Of a stretch of 32,265 nucleotides of DNA, positions 1-7,991 are shown in pieces (the first letter of the stretch is position 1; every line of letters starts with the position of its first letter). The DNA comes from Alphaproteobacteria bacterium (GTDB lineage Bacteria > Pseudomonadota > Alphaproteobacteria > MPNO01 > UBA830). The stretch is taken from positions 1 through 32,265 of the forward strand of contig JAJEBT010000033.1 of NCBI GenBank assembly GCA_022822405.1. The letters run 5' to 3'. The notes under the pieces are model-generated. The model was not told the origin of the DNA. It saw nothing but the letters and a program-made list of their open reading frames with translations, and did not search any database. The position numbers were made by a program, and so were the translations under genes.

Positions 1-7
1 TCGGCCT

Positions 8-34
8 TATCGTTTCAAGTGAAATGAAACGATA
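8..34. promoter_or_regulatory. Inverted repeat, putative operator 1 upstream of fic
   Basis: TATCGTTTCA (8-17) and its exact reverse complement TGAAACGATA (25-34) are separated by 7 bp, giving perfect 10-bp arms. The same half-site recurs at 122-131, 188-197 and 211-220, with a weaker copy at 74-83 (AAACGTTTCA). The repetition and symmetry point to a dimeric DNA-binding protein. The winged-helix domain at the start of the adjacent Fic protein is the obvious candidate, which is inference. Confidence 0.6.
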
Positions 35-121
35 GAGTCAAAATTGATGTTATATGAATTATTTCAATCTCTTAAACGTTTCACCCGGCCAAATTACCGT
101 TGCAGGCGAATGATCCTATCA

Positions 122-148
122 TATCGTTTCATTTTTTCTGAAATGATT
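122..148. promoter_or_regulatory. Inverted repeat, putative operator 2, just upstream of the -35
   Basis: TATCGTTTCA (122-131) faces the imperfect arm TGAAATGATT (139-148) across a 7-bp spacer, the same geometry as the repeat at 8-34. It ends two bases before the predicted -35 hexamer, so a bound protein would touch RNA polymerase. Confidence 0.55.
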
Positions 149-150
149 CC

Positions 151-179
151 TTGACGAGCCAAGAAAGCCTATATATATT
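151..179 (+). promoter_or_regulatory. Sigma70-like promoter for fic
   Basis: TTGACG (151-156), a 17-bp spacer and TATATT (174-179) closely match the -35/-10 consensus. Initiation is predicted near 186. This leaves a very short leader to either possible start of the fic gene (TTG 202 or ATG 220). The promoter is flanked by half-sites on both sides. Confidence 0.6.
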
Positions 180-187
180 GGGACAGT

Positions 188-220
188 AATCGTTTCACAG
201 CTTGGTACGAAATCGTTTCA
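188..220. promoter_or_regulatory. Two direct half-sites over the transcription start and fic start codon
   Basis: AATCGTTTCA occurs at 188-197 and again at 211-220, 23 bp apart in direct orientation. The second copy ends on the A of the ATG at 220. They lie immediately downstream of the predicted +1, a placement typical of repression, and match the half-site used in the upstream inverted repeats. Confidence 0.5.
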
Positions 221-1503
221 TGCCGCTTACTGACCAAGGCATACTTGACTACATCGGAGCCGTCCCCGGCGCCGGGCGAGAAGATGTGCGGCGGAACGTT
301 GCGCCTGAAGTCAGTTCGCCGACGGTGTGGCGCGCCCTGAAACGGCTTGTCGATGACGGGCGGCTTGAGGTTTCCGGCAAGGCTCGGGCTACGGGCTACA
401 GTCTGGCGGGCGCGGCCGTGGTGCGTGCCCATCTCCAAACTTCGTACAACAGGCGGCGGATTGCCCTCTACAGGAAGGAATTTGTCGATTGTTATGTCCC
501 GGACAAGAGCTTCTATATCAGTGAGGCTGACCGGCAGCGCCTGCATGAAGCCGGGCGACCGGTGCCGCCACTCCCGGCCGGAACCTATGCGCGGCGCATC
601 CTCGAACGGCTTCTCATCGATCTGTCCTGGGCATCATCGCGCATGGAGGGAAACACCTACAACATCCTGGAGACCGAGCGACTAATCCGCTTTGGGGAAG
701 AGGCCTCAGGCAAGGACCGCAGGGAAGCGGTCATGATCCTCAACCACAAGGAGGCCATCCAGTACGTCGCTGATCATGTCGCGAATATTACAATCAGCCG
801 ACCAGACATATTTGGCATTCATGCCTTACTGGCAGACGGCCTTCTTGCCGATCCCGCGATGGCGGGGCGACTGCGGCGCATGCCCGTGGGCATTTCCCAT
901 TCGAGCTACCACCCGCTCGACGATCCCTACGCGATCGAAGAGGAATATGACGTGCTCGTTGAGAAGGCGGCGGCGATCACCGACCCTTTCGAGCAATCCT
1001 TCTTCCTTCTTGTTCACATCCCGTACTTGCAGGCCTTTGACGACATCAACAAGCGGACCTCGCGAATCACCTCCAACATCCCGCTCCTAAAGGCCGGTCT
1101 TGCGCCCATGTCCTTTCTCACGATGGATGACGACGCCTATATCGACGGCCTGATCGGCATATACGAACTCAACAACGTGTCCCTTTTGCGCGAGATCTAT
1201 GTCGACTCCTATATCACCTCGGCCGAGAACTACAGAGTGCTACGCGCCGAACTGGAATCGCCTGACAAGGCAGCGCTGGCTTATCGCGATTTCGTGCGCA
1301 AGGCTGTCCGGCGCAGTGTGCTCGAATGGAGAGCCTTCCGACCGGACGATATAAGGGCCATGGCGGTCGAGGCCGGTATCCCGGAGGCCGACCGTAAGCA
1401 GGTTGTTGACTATGTTGGCAATGAATTCCGTGGACTGCATGAAGGCAATGTGATCCGTTACCGGTTGTTGCCAGAGAACCTTACCGGGATCAGAAGAGAG
1501 TAG
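220..1503 (+). CDS. Fic family protein with N-terminal winged-helix domain
   Basis: Probable Fic-domain enzyme (family activity: transfer of AMP or another nucleotide part to a protein hydroxyl) fused to a DNA-binding domain. Residues 1-65 look like a winged helix. S139-S140-R-M-E143-G-N is the autoinhibitory (S/T)xxxE(G/N) helix that lies N-terminal to the Fic core in one regulatory class. The active-site region runs from H266 to R282 and ends F-D-D-I-N-K-R-T-S-R. It is a variant of HxFx(D/E)GNxR with about five extra residues between the His and the NKR loop, a form I know from this wHTH-Fic subfamily. Length is 427 residues from ATG 220. An upstream in-frame TTG at 202 would add six residues, and neither start has a good ribosome binding site. 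The gene stands alone, and its promoter is embedded in repeated half-sites, suggesting autoregulation. The protein target is unknown. Confidence 0.88.
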   Translation: MPLTDQGILDYIGAVPGAGREDVRRNVAPEVSSPTVWRALKRLVDDGRLEVSGKARATGYSLAGAAVVRAHLQTSYNRRRIALYRKEFVDCYVPDKSFYISEADRQRLHEAGRPVPPLPAGTYARRILERLLIDLSWASSRMEGNTYNILETERLIRFGEEASGKDRREAVMILNHKEAIQYVADHVANITISRPDIFGIHALLADGLLADPAMAGRLRRMPVGISHSSYHPLDDPYAIEEEYDVLVEKAAAITDPFEQSFFLLVHIPYLQAFDDINKRTSRITSNIPLLKAGLAPMSFLTMDDDAYIDGLIGIYELNNVSLLREIYVDSYITSAENYRVLRAELESPDKAALAYRDFVRKAVRRSVLEWRAFRPDDIRAMAVEAGIPEADRKQVVDYVGNEFRGLHEGNVIRYRLLPENLTGIRRE

Positions 1504-1637
1504 GTAGTTGGAAGCGGCATGGAAAGGGCGAAGGGCATGACCACTGGCTGCAAACCGCAGACCGAAAAAGGAACCGCCCCGTGCCCTCTGCCCGCTGGAT
1601 TGTCGAACGGCATTTCGGTCAATACAGTCGAGCGGAA

Positions 1638-1652
1638 TCCGGCACTGCCGGA
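1638..1652 (-). terminator. Possible hairpin terminator downstream of tRNA-Glu
   Basis: TCCGGC-ACT-GCCGGA is a perfect 6-bp stem with a 3-base loop, about 28 bp beyond the 3' end of the tRNA on the minus strand. Only a short TT tract follows, so an intrinsic terminator is possible but weak. Otherwise 1504-1680 shows nothing recognisable. Confidence 0.28.
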
Positions 1653-1680
1653 AGGCTCGCTCCAGCCCCGGCCGATATCG

Positions 1681-1756
1681 TGGTGACCCCAACGGGAGTC
1701 GAACCCGTGTCTTCACCTTGAAAGGGTGATGTCCTAGGCCTCTAGACGATGGGGTC
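1681..1756 (-). tRNA. tRNA-Glu (anticodon UUC)
   Basis: Read on the minus strand, the gene starts GACCCCATCGTCTAG and ends TGGGGTCA plus an encoded CCA (1681-1683). The 7-bp acceptor stem GACCCCA/TGGGGTC is perfect. The anticodon loop CTTTCAA gives UUC, and the T-arm reads GGGTTCGACTCCC. Total length is 76 nt including CCA. The 3' end faces the Fic region, the side where integrative elements usually insert, but no att-like duplication of the tRNA end was seen inside the window. Confidence 0.97.
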
Positions 1757-1879
1757 GCCGGAAACGCCAAGTAAACGAGCGCAGCGGAAAAATCAACCCC
1801 TGACCCACGATCAGGACGATTTTCTCCCGTGTGGCTGGCGCGAGTCTCGTCCCTGCCCACCACCGAACCGGTGGGATGC

Positions 1880-2554
1880 TCAGCTGTCTCCAGCCCGGGC
1901 AGCACGGCGCCGGAGCCGTCTTCCAACCCTCGCCCGCCGCCGCTGCCGCCAGCGGCGCACCGCACGCAGCGTCAACTGGTACCCTACCAGATAGGACAGG
2001 ATTGCCACCGGGATCGAACCGACCACGGTCGAAAGCCCCCATCCCTGAACGACCAGTTCAAAAAAGGCGTCCCACAGGCCGCGGTCGACAAGTCTCGGAC
2101 CACTTGCCGTCGACGACTTCATCGTCTGCAGAAACTCGAGGAATCTCTGGTATCCGGTCAGGTCGTGCCAGTTTCCAAGAAGGACCTGCCCAATGAGGAA
2201 GCAGACATAGTAAACGGGTCCCACGGTGAACACGTTGGTTACCCATGTCCACGCCATCGCAATGACGACGCTGAAATCGCGGCGGAAGAACGTACGCGAG
2301 ATCCACCAGTGCACGCAGCACAACGCCATCTGAATGCCGAAGGTCGGCGTAAAAGCCCAGAACAGCCCGGTGGCCACGGCCGTTGCCGCATATTCAGGGC
2401 TCCGACGCGAGCGGACAACCGGTACAATGAGCCGCAGCCGGGCTGCGCGCATCACTCGTTCCCGAAATGTCCGCTCTGGACGTTGGGCCGCCTGTCTTTC
2501 AACCATCTTCCGGCGATCTCGCGAAGCGACGGATGCCCGGGCGCGACCGGGCAT
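1880..2554 (-). CDS. DUF2062 domain membrane protein
   Basis: A 224-residue protein with the DUF2062 signature: S-P-E-Y-A-x-T-A-V-A-T-G-L-F-W-A-F-T-P near residues 52-70, followed by hydrophobic stretches around 55-80, 95-125 and 165-195. It is probably an inner-membrane protein with basic cytoplasmic ends; the C-terminus is very Arg-rich. The function of the family is not established. It lies downstream of recJ (30-bp gap) on the same strand, so it may be the last gene of that transcript. The start is uncertain: ATG at 2506 (M-V-E-R-Q) is an alternative to 2554. Confidence 0.82.
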   Translation of the reverse strand: MPGRARASVASRDRRKMVERQAAQRPERTFRERVMRAARLRLIVPVVRSRRSPEYAATAVATGLFWAFTPTFGIQMALCCVHWWISRTFFRRDFSVVIAMAWTWVTNVFTVGPVYYVCFLIGQVLLGNWHDLTGYQRFLEFLQTMKSSTASGPRLVDRGLWDAFFELVVQGWGLSTVVGSIPVAILSYLVGYQLTLRAVRRWRQRRRARVGRRLRRRAARAGDS

Positions 2555-2584
2555 CCCACCTGTGGCGATTTGCGACCAGCCCCG

Positions 2585-4372
2585 TCATGTCGCGACGGCG
2601 GCGTCCTCGATCACCAGTTGCGCCTGGCGATTGCCCTGCCACGAATCTATGTCGGGATGCCCCGCCAGATGGAGCGGAGCGCCGGCGTTGTCGATCAGAA
2701 TCTTGCCGAGTGCTGTTCCAGCCGATCGAAAGGCAATGGCCTTGAGGCGCTCTCCGCCCTCAGCCTGCTGAAGGAAGCATCGGACATGATCGCGGCCCAC
2801 TACTTTGGCATAGGCGGGCCTGACCGCCGGCAGCGCCAGACGCGGACGCGGATTTCCCGGTCCAAACGGTCCCGCCGCTTCAAGCTGCTCGATCAGCTCA
2901 GTCGTCACACCGCCAGGCGTGACCACAGCATCGATGCCGATCTCGGGAGTGAGGCCGGCGTCTCCGAGCTGTTCGGCGGCCCGGGTGGCAAGAAAACGGT
3001 GAAGCTCGCCGAGCTTGTCTTCGCGGACGGTGAATCCCGCCGCCATCTCGTGGCCACCACCATCGATGAGCAAACCTGCGGCGCGGGCAGCGACAACGGC
3101 GGGCCCCAGGGCGACGCCGCGCACCGAACGGCCCGAGCCCTTGCCGATACCCTCGTGCAGCGAGACAACGCAAGCGGGACGATCGAAGGTCTCTCTGAGT
3201 CGGGAAGCAACGATTCCTATCACACCTGGATGCCAGCCCTCGGACGCCACCAGGAGAAACAGCGGGTCCGATTCCATCTGGCTCCTGGCCTGATCGACTG
3301 CCGCTTCGGTGACCGCGAGCTCGATTTCACGGCGCTCGCCGTTATACAGATCGAGGCGCGCGGCAATCGCCGATGCCTCGCTCTCGTCGGCCGCCGTCAA
3401 CAGCCGCACCCCGAGCCCTGCATCGCCGACGCGGCCACCGGCATTGATGCGCGGTCCGAGCACGAAGCCGAGATGCCACGGCTCGACCTTGCCGTCGAGC
3501 CTGGCGCTCCGGGAAAGCGATGCCAGACCCGGATTCCGGCCCCGGCCCATGACCGCGACTCCCTGACGAACAAGCGCCCGGTTGATTCCGGTAAGCGGCG
3601 CCATGTCGGCAACCGTCGCCAGCGCAACCAGATCCACCCAAGCCATCAGATCCGGTTCCGGGTGCCCCTCTTCGTACCACCACTGCTCGCGCAGAGCCCG
3701 GTTGACGGCAACCACCAGAAGAAAAGCAACGCCGGCGGCGCACAGTTGCGGCACCGGGCTGGTCTCGTCCAGACGATTCGGATTGATCACGGCCGTTGCC
3801 CGGGGCAGCCGCTCTCCGGACACGTGATGGTCCACCACGATCACGTCCAGACCGGCCTCCGACACCTGGTCAAGCGCTTCGAACGCGGTGGTGCCGCAAT
3901 CGACCGTGATCACCAGTGACACTCCTTCCGCCTTGAGCTTCAGCAGCGCTGCAACGTTCGGGCCGTAGCCTTCGCGCAGGCGGTCGGGAACATAGACCCT
4001 GGTGGTGCGGCCGATTGCCGACAGGAACTTGACAATAAGCGCCGCCGAGGCGGCGCCATCCACGTCGTAATCGGCGAACACGCCTATCTGTTCGCCGTCG
4101 ACGATCGCCGCGACCACGCGTTCGACGGCACGGTCCATATCAAGGAGATGTGACGGGTCCGGCAGAAGGTCCCTGAGCTTCGGCGACAGGAAACCCGCGA
4201 CTTCGGACGGCGCAACCCCGCGCGCGGCCAGCACCCGCGCAAGTATTTCGGGCAGGCCGTATTCCTGGACGATCGCCAGCGCCGCCCGCTCGTCGTCGAG
4301 CCGGGCGCGCCACTTCCGGCCACGCACCGAACGCTCGACGTTCAGTACGGCAGGCCCGCTGGCGCCCGTCAC
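2585..4372 (-). CDS. recJ: Single-stranded-DNA-specific exonuclease RecJ
   Basis: RecJ degrades single-stranded DNA 5' to 3' in recombination and mismatch/base-excision repair. DHH-superfamily motifs are visible in order: D-Y-D-V-D-G at residues 101-106, D-C-G at about 158 and D-H-H at 181-183, then the DHHA1 region with G-G-G-H-E-M-A-A-G-F and a C-terminal OB-like region. The open frame extends to 4516, but that would overlap glpX deeply. I choose GTG at 4372: it lies 31 nt after the glpX stop, is preceded by GGGAG nine bases upstream, and gives 595 residues, normal for RecJ. The glpX-recJ order supports co-transcription. Confidence 0.95.
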   Translation of the reverse strand: MTGASGPAVLNVERSVRGRKWRARLDDERAALAIVQEYGLPEILARVLAARGVAPSEVAGFLSPKLRDLLPDPSHLLDMDRAVERVVAAIVDGEQIGVFADYDVDGAASAALIVKFLSAIGRTTRVYVPDRLREGYGPNVAALLKLKAEGVSLVITVDCGTTAFEALDQVSEAGLDVIVVDHHVSGERLPRATAVINPNRLDETSPVPQLCAAGVAFLLVVAVNRALREQWWYEEGHPEPDLMAWVDLVALATVADMAPLTGINRALVRQGVAVMGRGRNPGLASLSRSARLDGKVEPWHLGFVLGPRINAGGRVGDAGLGVRLLTAADESEASAIAARLDLYNGERREIELAVTEAAVDQARSQMESDPLFLLVASEGWHPGVIGIVASRLRETFDRPACVVSLHEGIGKGSGRSVRGVALGPAVVAARAAGLLIDGGGHEMAAGFTVREDKLGELHRFLATRAAEQLGDAGLTPEIGIDAVVTPGGVTTELIEQLEAAGPFGPGNPRPRLALPAVRPAYAKVVGRDHVRCFLQQAEGGERLKAIAFRSAGTALGKILIDNAGAPLHLAGHPDIDSWQGNRQAQLVIEDAAVAT

Positions 4373-4403
4373 AGCAGGCCGCTCCCGTGATGGCCGCCCG
4401 CTG

Positions 4404-5393
4404 TCATTGGTCCAGCGGATCGAATCCGGTCTTGCGGCTGAAGTTGTGAAGCGCGGTGATGTAGCGAACCGTTCCCGACTTCGAGCGCATGACCAGCGAA
4501 TGGGTTTTCGCTCCACCGGAAAACCGGCGGACGCCGCCCAGCATCGCGCCGTCGGTCACACCGGTTGCGGCAAACACGACATCGCCGCCCGCCAGGTCGT
4601 GAAGGTCGTACTTGCGATCGAAATCCGTAATTCCACAACGTTGCGCGCGAGCGCGCTCGTCATCGTTCCGGAATATCAGGCGCCCCTGCATCTGGCCGCC
4701 GATGCACCGTAACGCGGCAGCAGCCAGTACGCCTTCCGGGGCTCCTCCCATGCCCAGATAGATGTCAATGCCGCTGGCTTCCTCGGATGTGGCGATAACC
4801 CCGGAAATGTCGCCGTCCGAGATCAGCGTGATGCGGGCACCGGCCTCGCGCACCTTCCTGATCAGCGCCTCATGGCGCGGCCGGTCGAGAATACAGGCGA
4901 CGAGATCCGAGACGTTGCACCCCTTGGCATCCGCCAGGCTCTCAAGGTTGTCTGCAGGTTCCCGATCCAGATCGACTATCTCCTCCGGCAATCCGCCGCC
5001 GACCGCGATCTTGTCCATGTAGGTGTCGGGCGAATACAGAAAGTTGCCGCGGTCGGCGATAGCGATCACCGACAGGGCATTGGTCAGTCCCTTGGCGGTG
5101 ATCGTGGTGCCCTCAAGGGGGTCCAGAGCAATATCGACCTTGGGACCGCTGCCGGTCCCCACCTCCTCGCCAATATAGAGCATCGGCGCCTCGTCGCGCT
5201 CGCCCTCGCCAATGACCACGGTTCCCGCGATATCGAGGCTATCGAGTGCAGCGCGCATGGCATCGACGGCCACCTGGTCGGCCGCGCGCTCGTCACCACG
5301 CCCCATGAGGCGCGACGCGGCAAGCGCCGCTGCCTCGGTCACGCGCACCACTTCTAGCGCAAGATTCCGGTCCATCTTTTCGGTATTGGACAT
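4404..5393 (-). CDS. glpX: Class II fructose-1,6-bisphosphatase
   Basis: GlpX hydrolyses fructose 1,6-bisphosphate to fructose 6-phosphate in gluconeogenesis, in the cytoplasm. Diagnostic segments are G-E-G-E-R-D-E-A-P-M-L (residues 62-72), the metal-binding D-P-L-E-G-T (91-96) and S-D-G-D-I-S-G (about 192-198). At 329 residues it has the usual length. ATG 5393 is preceded by GGGAGG at a good distance. It sits between hom and recJ, the order commonly found in alphaproteobacteria, 43 bp after hom. Confidence 0.96.
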   Translation of the reverse strand: MSNTEKMDRNLALEVVRVTEAAALAASRLMGRGDERAADQVAVDAMRAALDSLDIAGTVVIGEGERDEAPMLYIGEEVGTGSGPKVDIALDPLEGTTITAKGLTNALSVIAIADRGNFLYSPDTYMDKIAVGGGLPEEIVDLDREPADNLESLADAKGCNVSDLVACILDRPRHEALIRKVREAGARITLISDGDISGVIATSEEASGIDIYLGMGGAPEGVLAAAALRCIGGQMQGRLIFRNDDERARAQRCGITDFDRKYDLHDLAGGDVVFAATGVTDGAMLGGVRRFSGGAKTHSLVMRSKSGTVRYITALHNFSRKTGFDPLDQ

Positions 5394-5436
5394 GCAGCAC
5401 CGCCTCCCGTCACACGTTCCATGACGAAACTGACCG

Positions 5437-6729
5437 TCACGGACTCTCCATTCTAATCATGCAGGGCGGCTTTACCACCATATCGATGGCCGCGATGCGC
5501 GCGAGCGCGCGTTGCACCGCGTCTTCGCGGGTCTCATGCAGGGTCAAGACGACAGGCACCGCGTCCTCCGGGGCGCGCGCCCTCTGGATCAGCGACTCGA
5601 CGGACACCTGTTCGTCGCGCAGCGCCGCTGAAATGTCGGCAATTACTCCCGGACGGTCGACAACCGTGAGGCGCACATAGTAAGGCCCCGTGCGCCGGTC
5701 TATCGGCACGGTCCTCGCCGGCCGCAGTTGCGACACCGGCACGGTGAAGAGTGGCAGCCTCGCGCCGCGAACGATGTCGATGACATCGGCGACGACCGCC
5801 GACGCGGTCGGCCCGGCGCCAGCGCCCCGACCCTCCAGCATGCCGATGCCTGCGGCATCGCCCTCGGCAACGACGGCATTGAACACACCCTCGACATGAG
5901 CCAGCGGCGCGTCCACCGGCACCATGCAGGGATGCACCCGCTGTTCGATCCCGTCGCCGGTGTCGCTCGCGATCCCGAGAAGCTTGATGCGGTAGCCGAG
6001 CTCTTCGGCGTAGCCGATATCATCGGCGGTGACCTGACGGATGCCCTCGACGTGAATTCCGGAAAAATCGATCTCACACCCGAACGCGATGGCAGCGAGT
6101 ACGGCAAGCTTGTGCGCCGTATCTATGCCGTCGATATCGAAACCGGGGTCGGCCTCCGCATATCCGAGTCGTTGCGCTTCGGCCAGTACTTCGTCGAAAC
6201 CCCGGCCGGTCTGGCGCATGGTGCTGAGGATGTAATTGCAGGTCCCGTTGAGAATGCCGTAGACGCGCGAGATCCGGTTGCCAGCGAACCCCTCGCGCAA
6301 GGCCTTCACCACGGGCACCCCGCCGGCCACCGCGGCCTCGCACGCGATCACCGCGCCGGTCTCCTCGGCCGCCAGGGCCAGTTCCCTGCCACGATGGGCC
6401 AGGAGCGCCTTGTTGGCGGTCACGACATGACGGCCGGCTGCCGTCGCACGCTCGCACACGGCACGAGCGATCCCGTCCTCCCCGCCAATCAGTTCGAGCA
6501 CGATCTCGACATCGGCCTCGGCCGCCATTGCGGCCGCATCGTCGTACCAGGCACATCCGGAAAGATCCACGCCGCGGCTCCGGTTCCGGTCCCGCGCCGA
6601 CACCGCGACCACGTCGACCGGACGTCCGCACCGCGCCGCGACGAGTTCGCGGCTCGACCGCAATATACCGACCGCTGCAGCGCCGACCGTGCCGAGGCCA
6701 GCGACGGCAATCCGTACCGGCGCGGTCAA
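5437..6729 (-). CDS. hom: Homoserine dehydrogenase
   Basis: Reduces aspartate semialdehyde to homoserine with NAD(P)H, leading to threonine and methionine. The Rossmann motif G-L-G-T-V-G is at residues 11-16, the nucleotide/substrate segment T-A-N-K at 104-107, N-G-T-C-N-Y-I-L at 161-168 and A-E-A-D-P...D-I-D-G-x-D-T-A-H-K-L at 191-208. An ACT domain occupies roughly 350-430, which in this family mediates feedback control by threonine. The start codon is TTG at 6729, overlapping the TGA of the upstream aminotransferase (6726-6728), so translation is probably coupled. No strong Shine-Dalgarno sequence precedes it. Confidence 0.95.
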   Translation of the reverse strand: MTAPVRIAVAGLGTVGAAAVGILRSSRELVAARCGRPVDVVAVSARDRNRSRGVDLSGCAWYDDAAAMAAEADVEIVLELIGGEDGIARAVCERATAAGRHVVTANKALLAHRGRELALAAEETGAVIACEAAVAGGVPVVKALREGFAGNRISRVYGILNGTCNYILSTMRQTGRGFDEVLAEAQRLGYAEADPGFDIDGIDTAHKLAVLAAIAFGCEIDFSGIHVEGIRQVTADDIGYAEELGYRIKLLGIASDTGDGIEQRVHPCMVPVDAPLAHVEGVFNAVVAEGDAAGIGMLEGRGAGAGPTASAVVADVIDIVRGARLPLFTVPVSQLRPARTVPIDRRTGPYYVRLTVVDRPGVIADISAALRDEQVSVESLIQRARAPEDAVPVVLTLHETREDAVQRALARIAAIDMVVKPPCMIRMESP

Positions 6730-7943
6730 GAAGCCACTGCGCGGCGCGGCGCAGGATCTGCGGGGACCCGCGCATCGACCAGGAAGCGGCGCAGGTTGCG
6801 GGCCGCCTGTCGGATACGCTGCCGGTTTTCCACCAGTGCGATGCGCACGAACCCGTCGCCGTATTCGCCGAAGCCGAGTCCCGGAGAGACCGCGATATCA
6901 GCCTCGGACAGAAGCAACTTTGAGAATTCGAGCGAACCGAGACTGGCGAACTCTTCGGGTATCGGCGCCCATGCGAACATCGTCGCCGACGGCGATGGCA
7001 CGTCCCATCCGGCCTGGCCGAAACTCTCCACCAGCACGTCCCGGCGCCGACGATAGGTGTCCCGCATCTCGTCGACACAGTCCTGCGGCCCGTTGAGCGC
7101 GGCTGCGGCAGCCACCTGTATCGGCGTGAAGGCGCCGTAGTCGAGATAGGACTTGATCCGCGTCAGCGCGGCGATGATGCGGGGATTGCCGGCAACGAAA
7201 CCGATGCGCCAGCCGGGCATCGAATAGGTCTTGCTCATCGAGGTGAACTCGACCGCGATCTCTTTCGCTCCGGGAACCTGGAGAATCGACGGTGGCGGAT
7301 CTTCGAAAAAGATCTCTGAGTAGGCGAGGTCCGAGAGCACGTAAATTCCCTCGTCGCGGCAGAAACGGACGACCTCTTCATAGAACGCGAGATCGACGAC
7401 CTGCGCCGTCGGATTGGCGGGGTAGTTGAGGACGAGCGCCAGCGGCGGCGGCAAGCTGAACCTGACCGCATGCTCGAAGCGCTGCATGAAGTCGTCTGCC
7501 GGCCCCACCGGCAGATGGCGGATCAGGGCGCCGGCGAGAAGGAACCCGAAGGTGTGAATGGGATAGGTGGGATTGGGGACGATGACCGAATCGCCCGGCG
7601 CACAGATGGCCTGGGCCAGGCTGGCGAATCCCTCCTTCGAGCCCAGCGTGACGATGATCTCGGTTTCGGGATCGATGTCGACGCCGAAGCGGCGTGCATA
7701 ATAGGCCGCATGCGCCCGGCGCAGCCCCGGAATGCCGCGCGACGCCGAATATCTGTGGGTGCGCGGATTCTGCGCTGCCTCCGCCAGTTTCTCGACGATG
7801 TGCGGCGGCGTCGGCAGATCGGGATTACCCATCCCGAAGTCGATCACGTCCCTGCCGGCGGACCGCGCCCGCGCCTTCATTTCATTGACCTCGGCAAACA
7901 CATAAGGCGGCAAGAGCCTTATGCGGTGGAAATCATGTTCCAT
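6726..7943 (-). CDS. Class I/II PLP aminotransferase (AlaC / DapL-like)
   Basis: A 405-residue fold-type I aminotransferase of the group annotated either as glutamate-pyruvate transaminase AlaC or LL-diaminopimelate aminotransferase. PLP residues are visible: the Schiff-base lysine K238 in S-M-S-K-T-Y-S-M-P-G-W-R, D205 in L-S-D-L-A-Y, N177 in N-Y-P-A-N-P-T, and the C-terminal carboxylate-binding Arg in G-F-V-R-I-A-L-V. It is transcribed with hom, which it overlaps, so a role in aspartate-family or branched amino-acid metabolism is likely. The exact substrate cannot be told from sequence. Confidence 0.9.
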   Translation of the reverse strand: MEHDFHRIRLLPPYVFAEVNEMKARARSAGRDVIDFGMGNPDLPTPPHIVEKLAEAAQNPRTHRYSASRGIPGLRRAHAAYYARRFGVDIDPETEIIVTLGSKEGFASLAQAICAPGDSVIVPNPTYPIHTFGFLLAGALIRHLPVGPADDFMQRFEHAVRFSLPPPLALVLNYPANPTAQVVDLAFYEEVVRFCRDEGIYVLSDLAYSEIFFEDPPPSILQVPGAKEIAVEFTSMSKTYSMPGWRIGFVAGNPRIIAALTRIKSYLDYGAFTPIQVAAAAALNGPQDCVDEMRDTYRRRRDVLVESFGQAGWDVPSPSATMFAWAPIPEEFASLGSLEFSKLLLSEADIAVSPGLGFGEYGDGFVRIALVENRQRIRQAARNLRRFLVDARVPADPAPRRAVAS

Positions 7944-7991
7944 CGCGACATTCCCGACATTCCCGCCGGAATCCGGCGGCTAAGTTTCCGG

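Noticed and set aside
1799..1875. Small hairpins (CCTGA/TCAGG and CCCACC/GGTGGG) between tRNA-Glu and the DUF2062 gene as terminators
   Set aside because: Stems of 5-6 bp; the first has a T-run only seven bases after the stem on the minus strand and the second has none. Too weak to annotate with confidence.
1829..3919. Very long open frame on the plus strand across recJ and the DUF2062 gene
   Set aside because: It is antisense to a well-supported recJ with DHH motifs. Its translation is Arg/Pro/Gly-rich with no family signature, as expected for codon shadows in GC-rich DNA.
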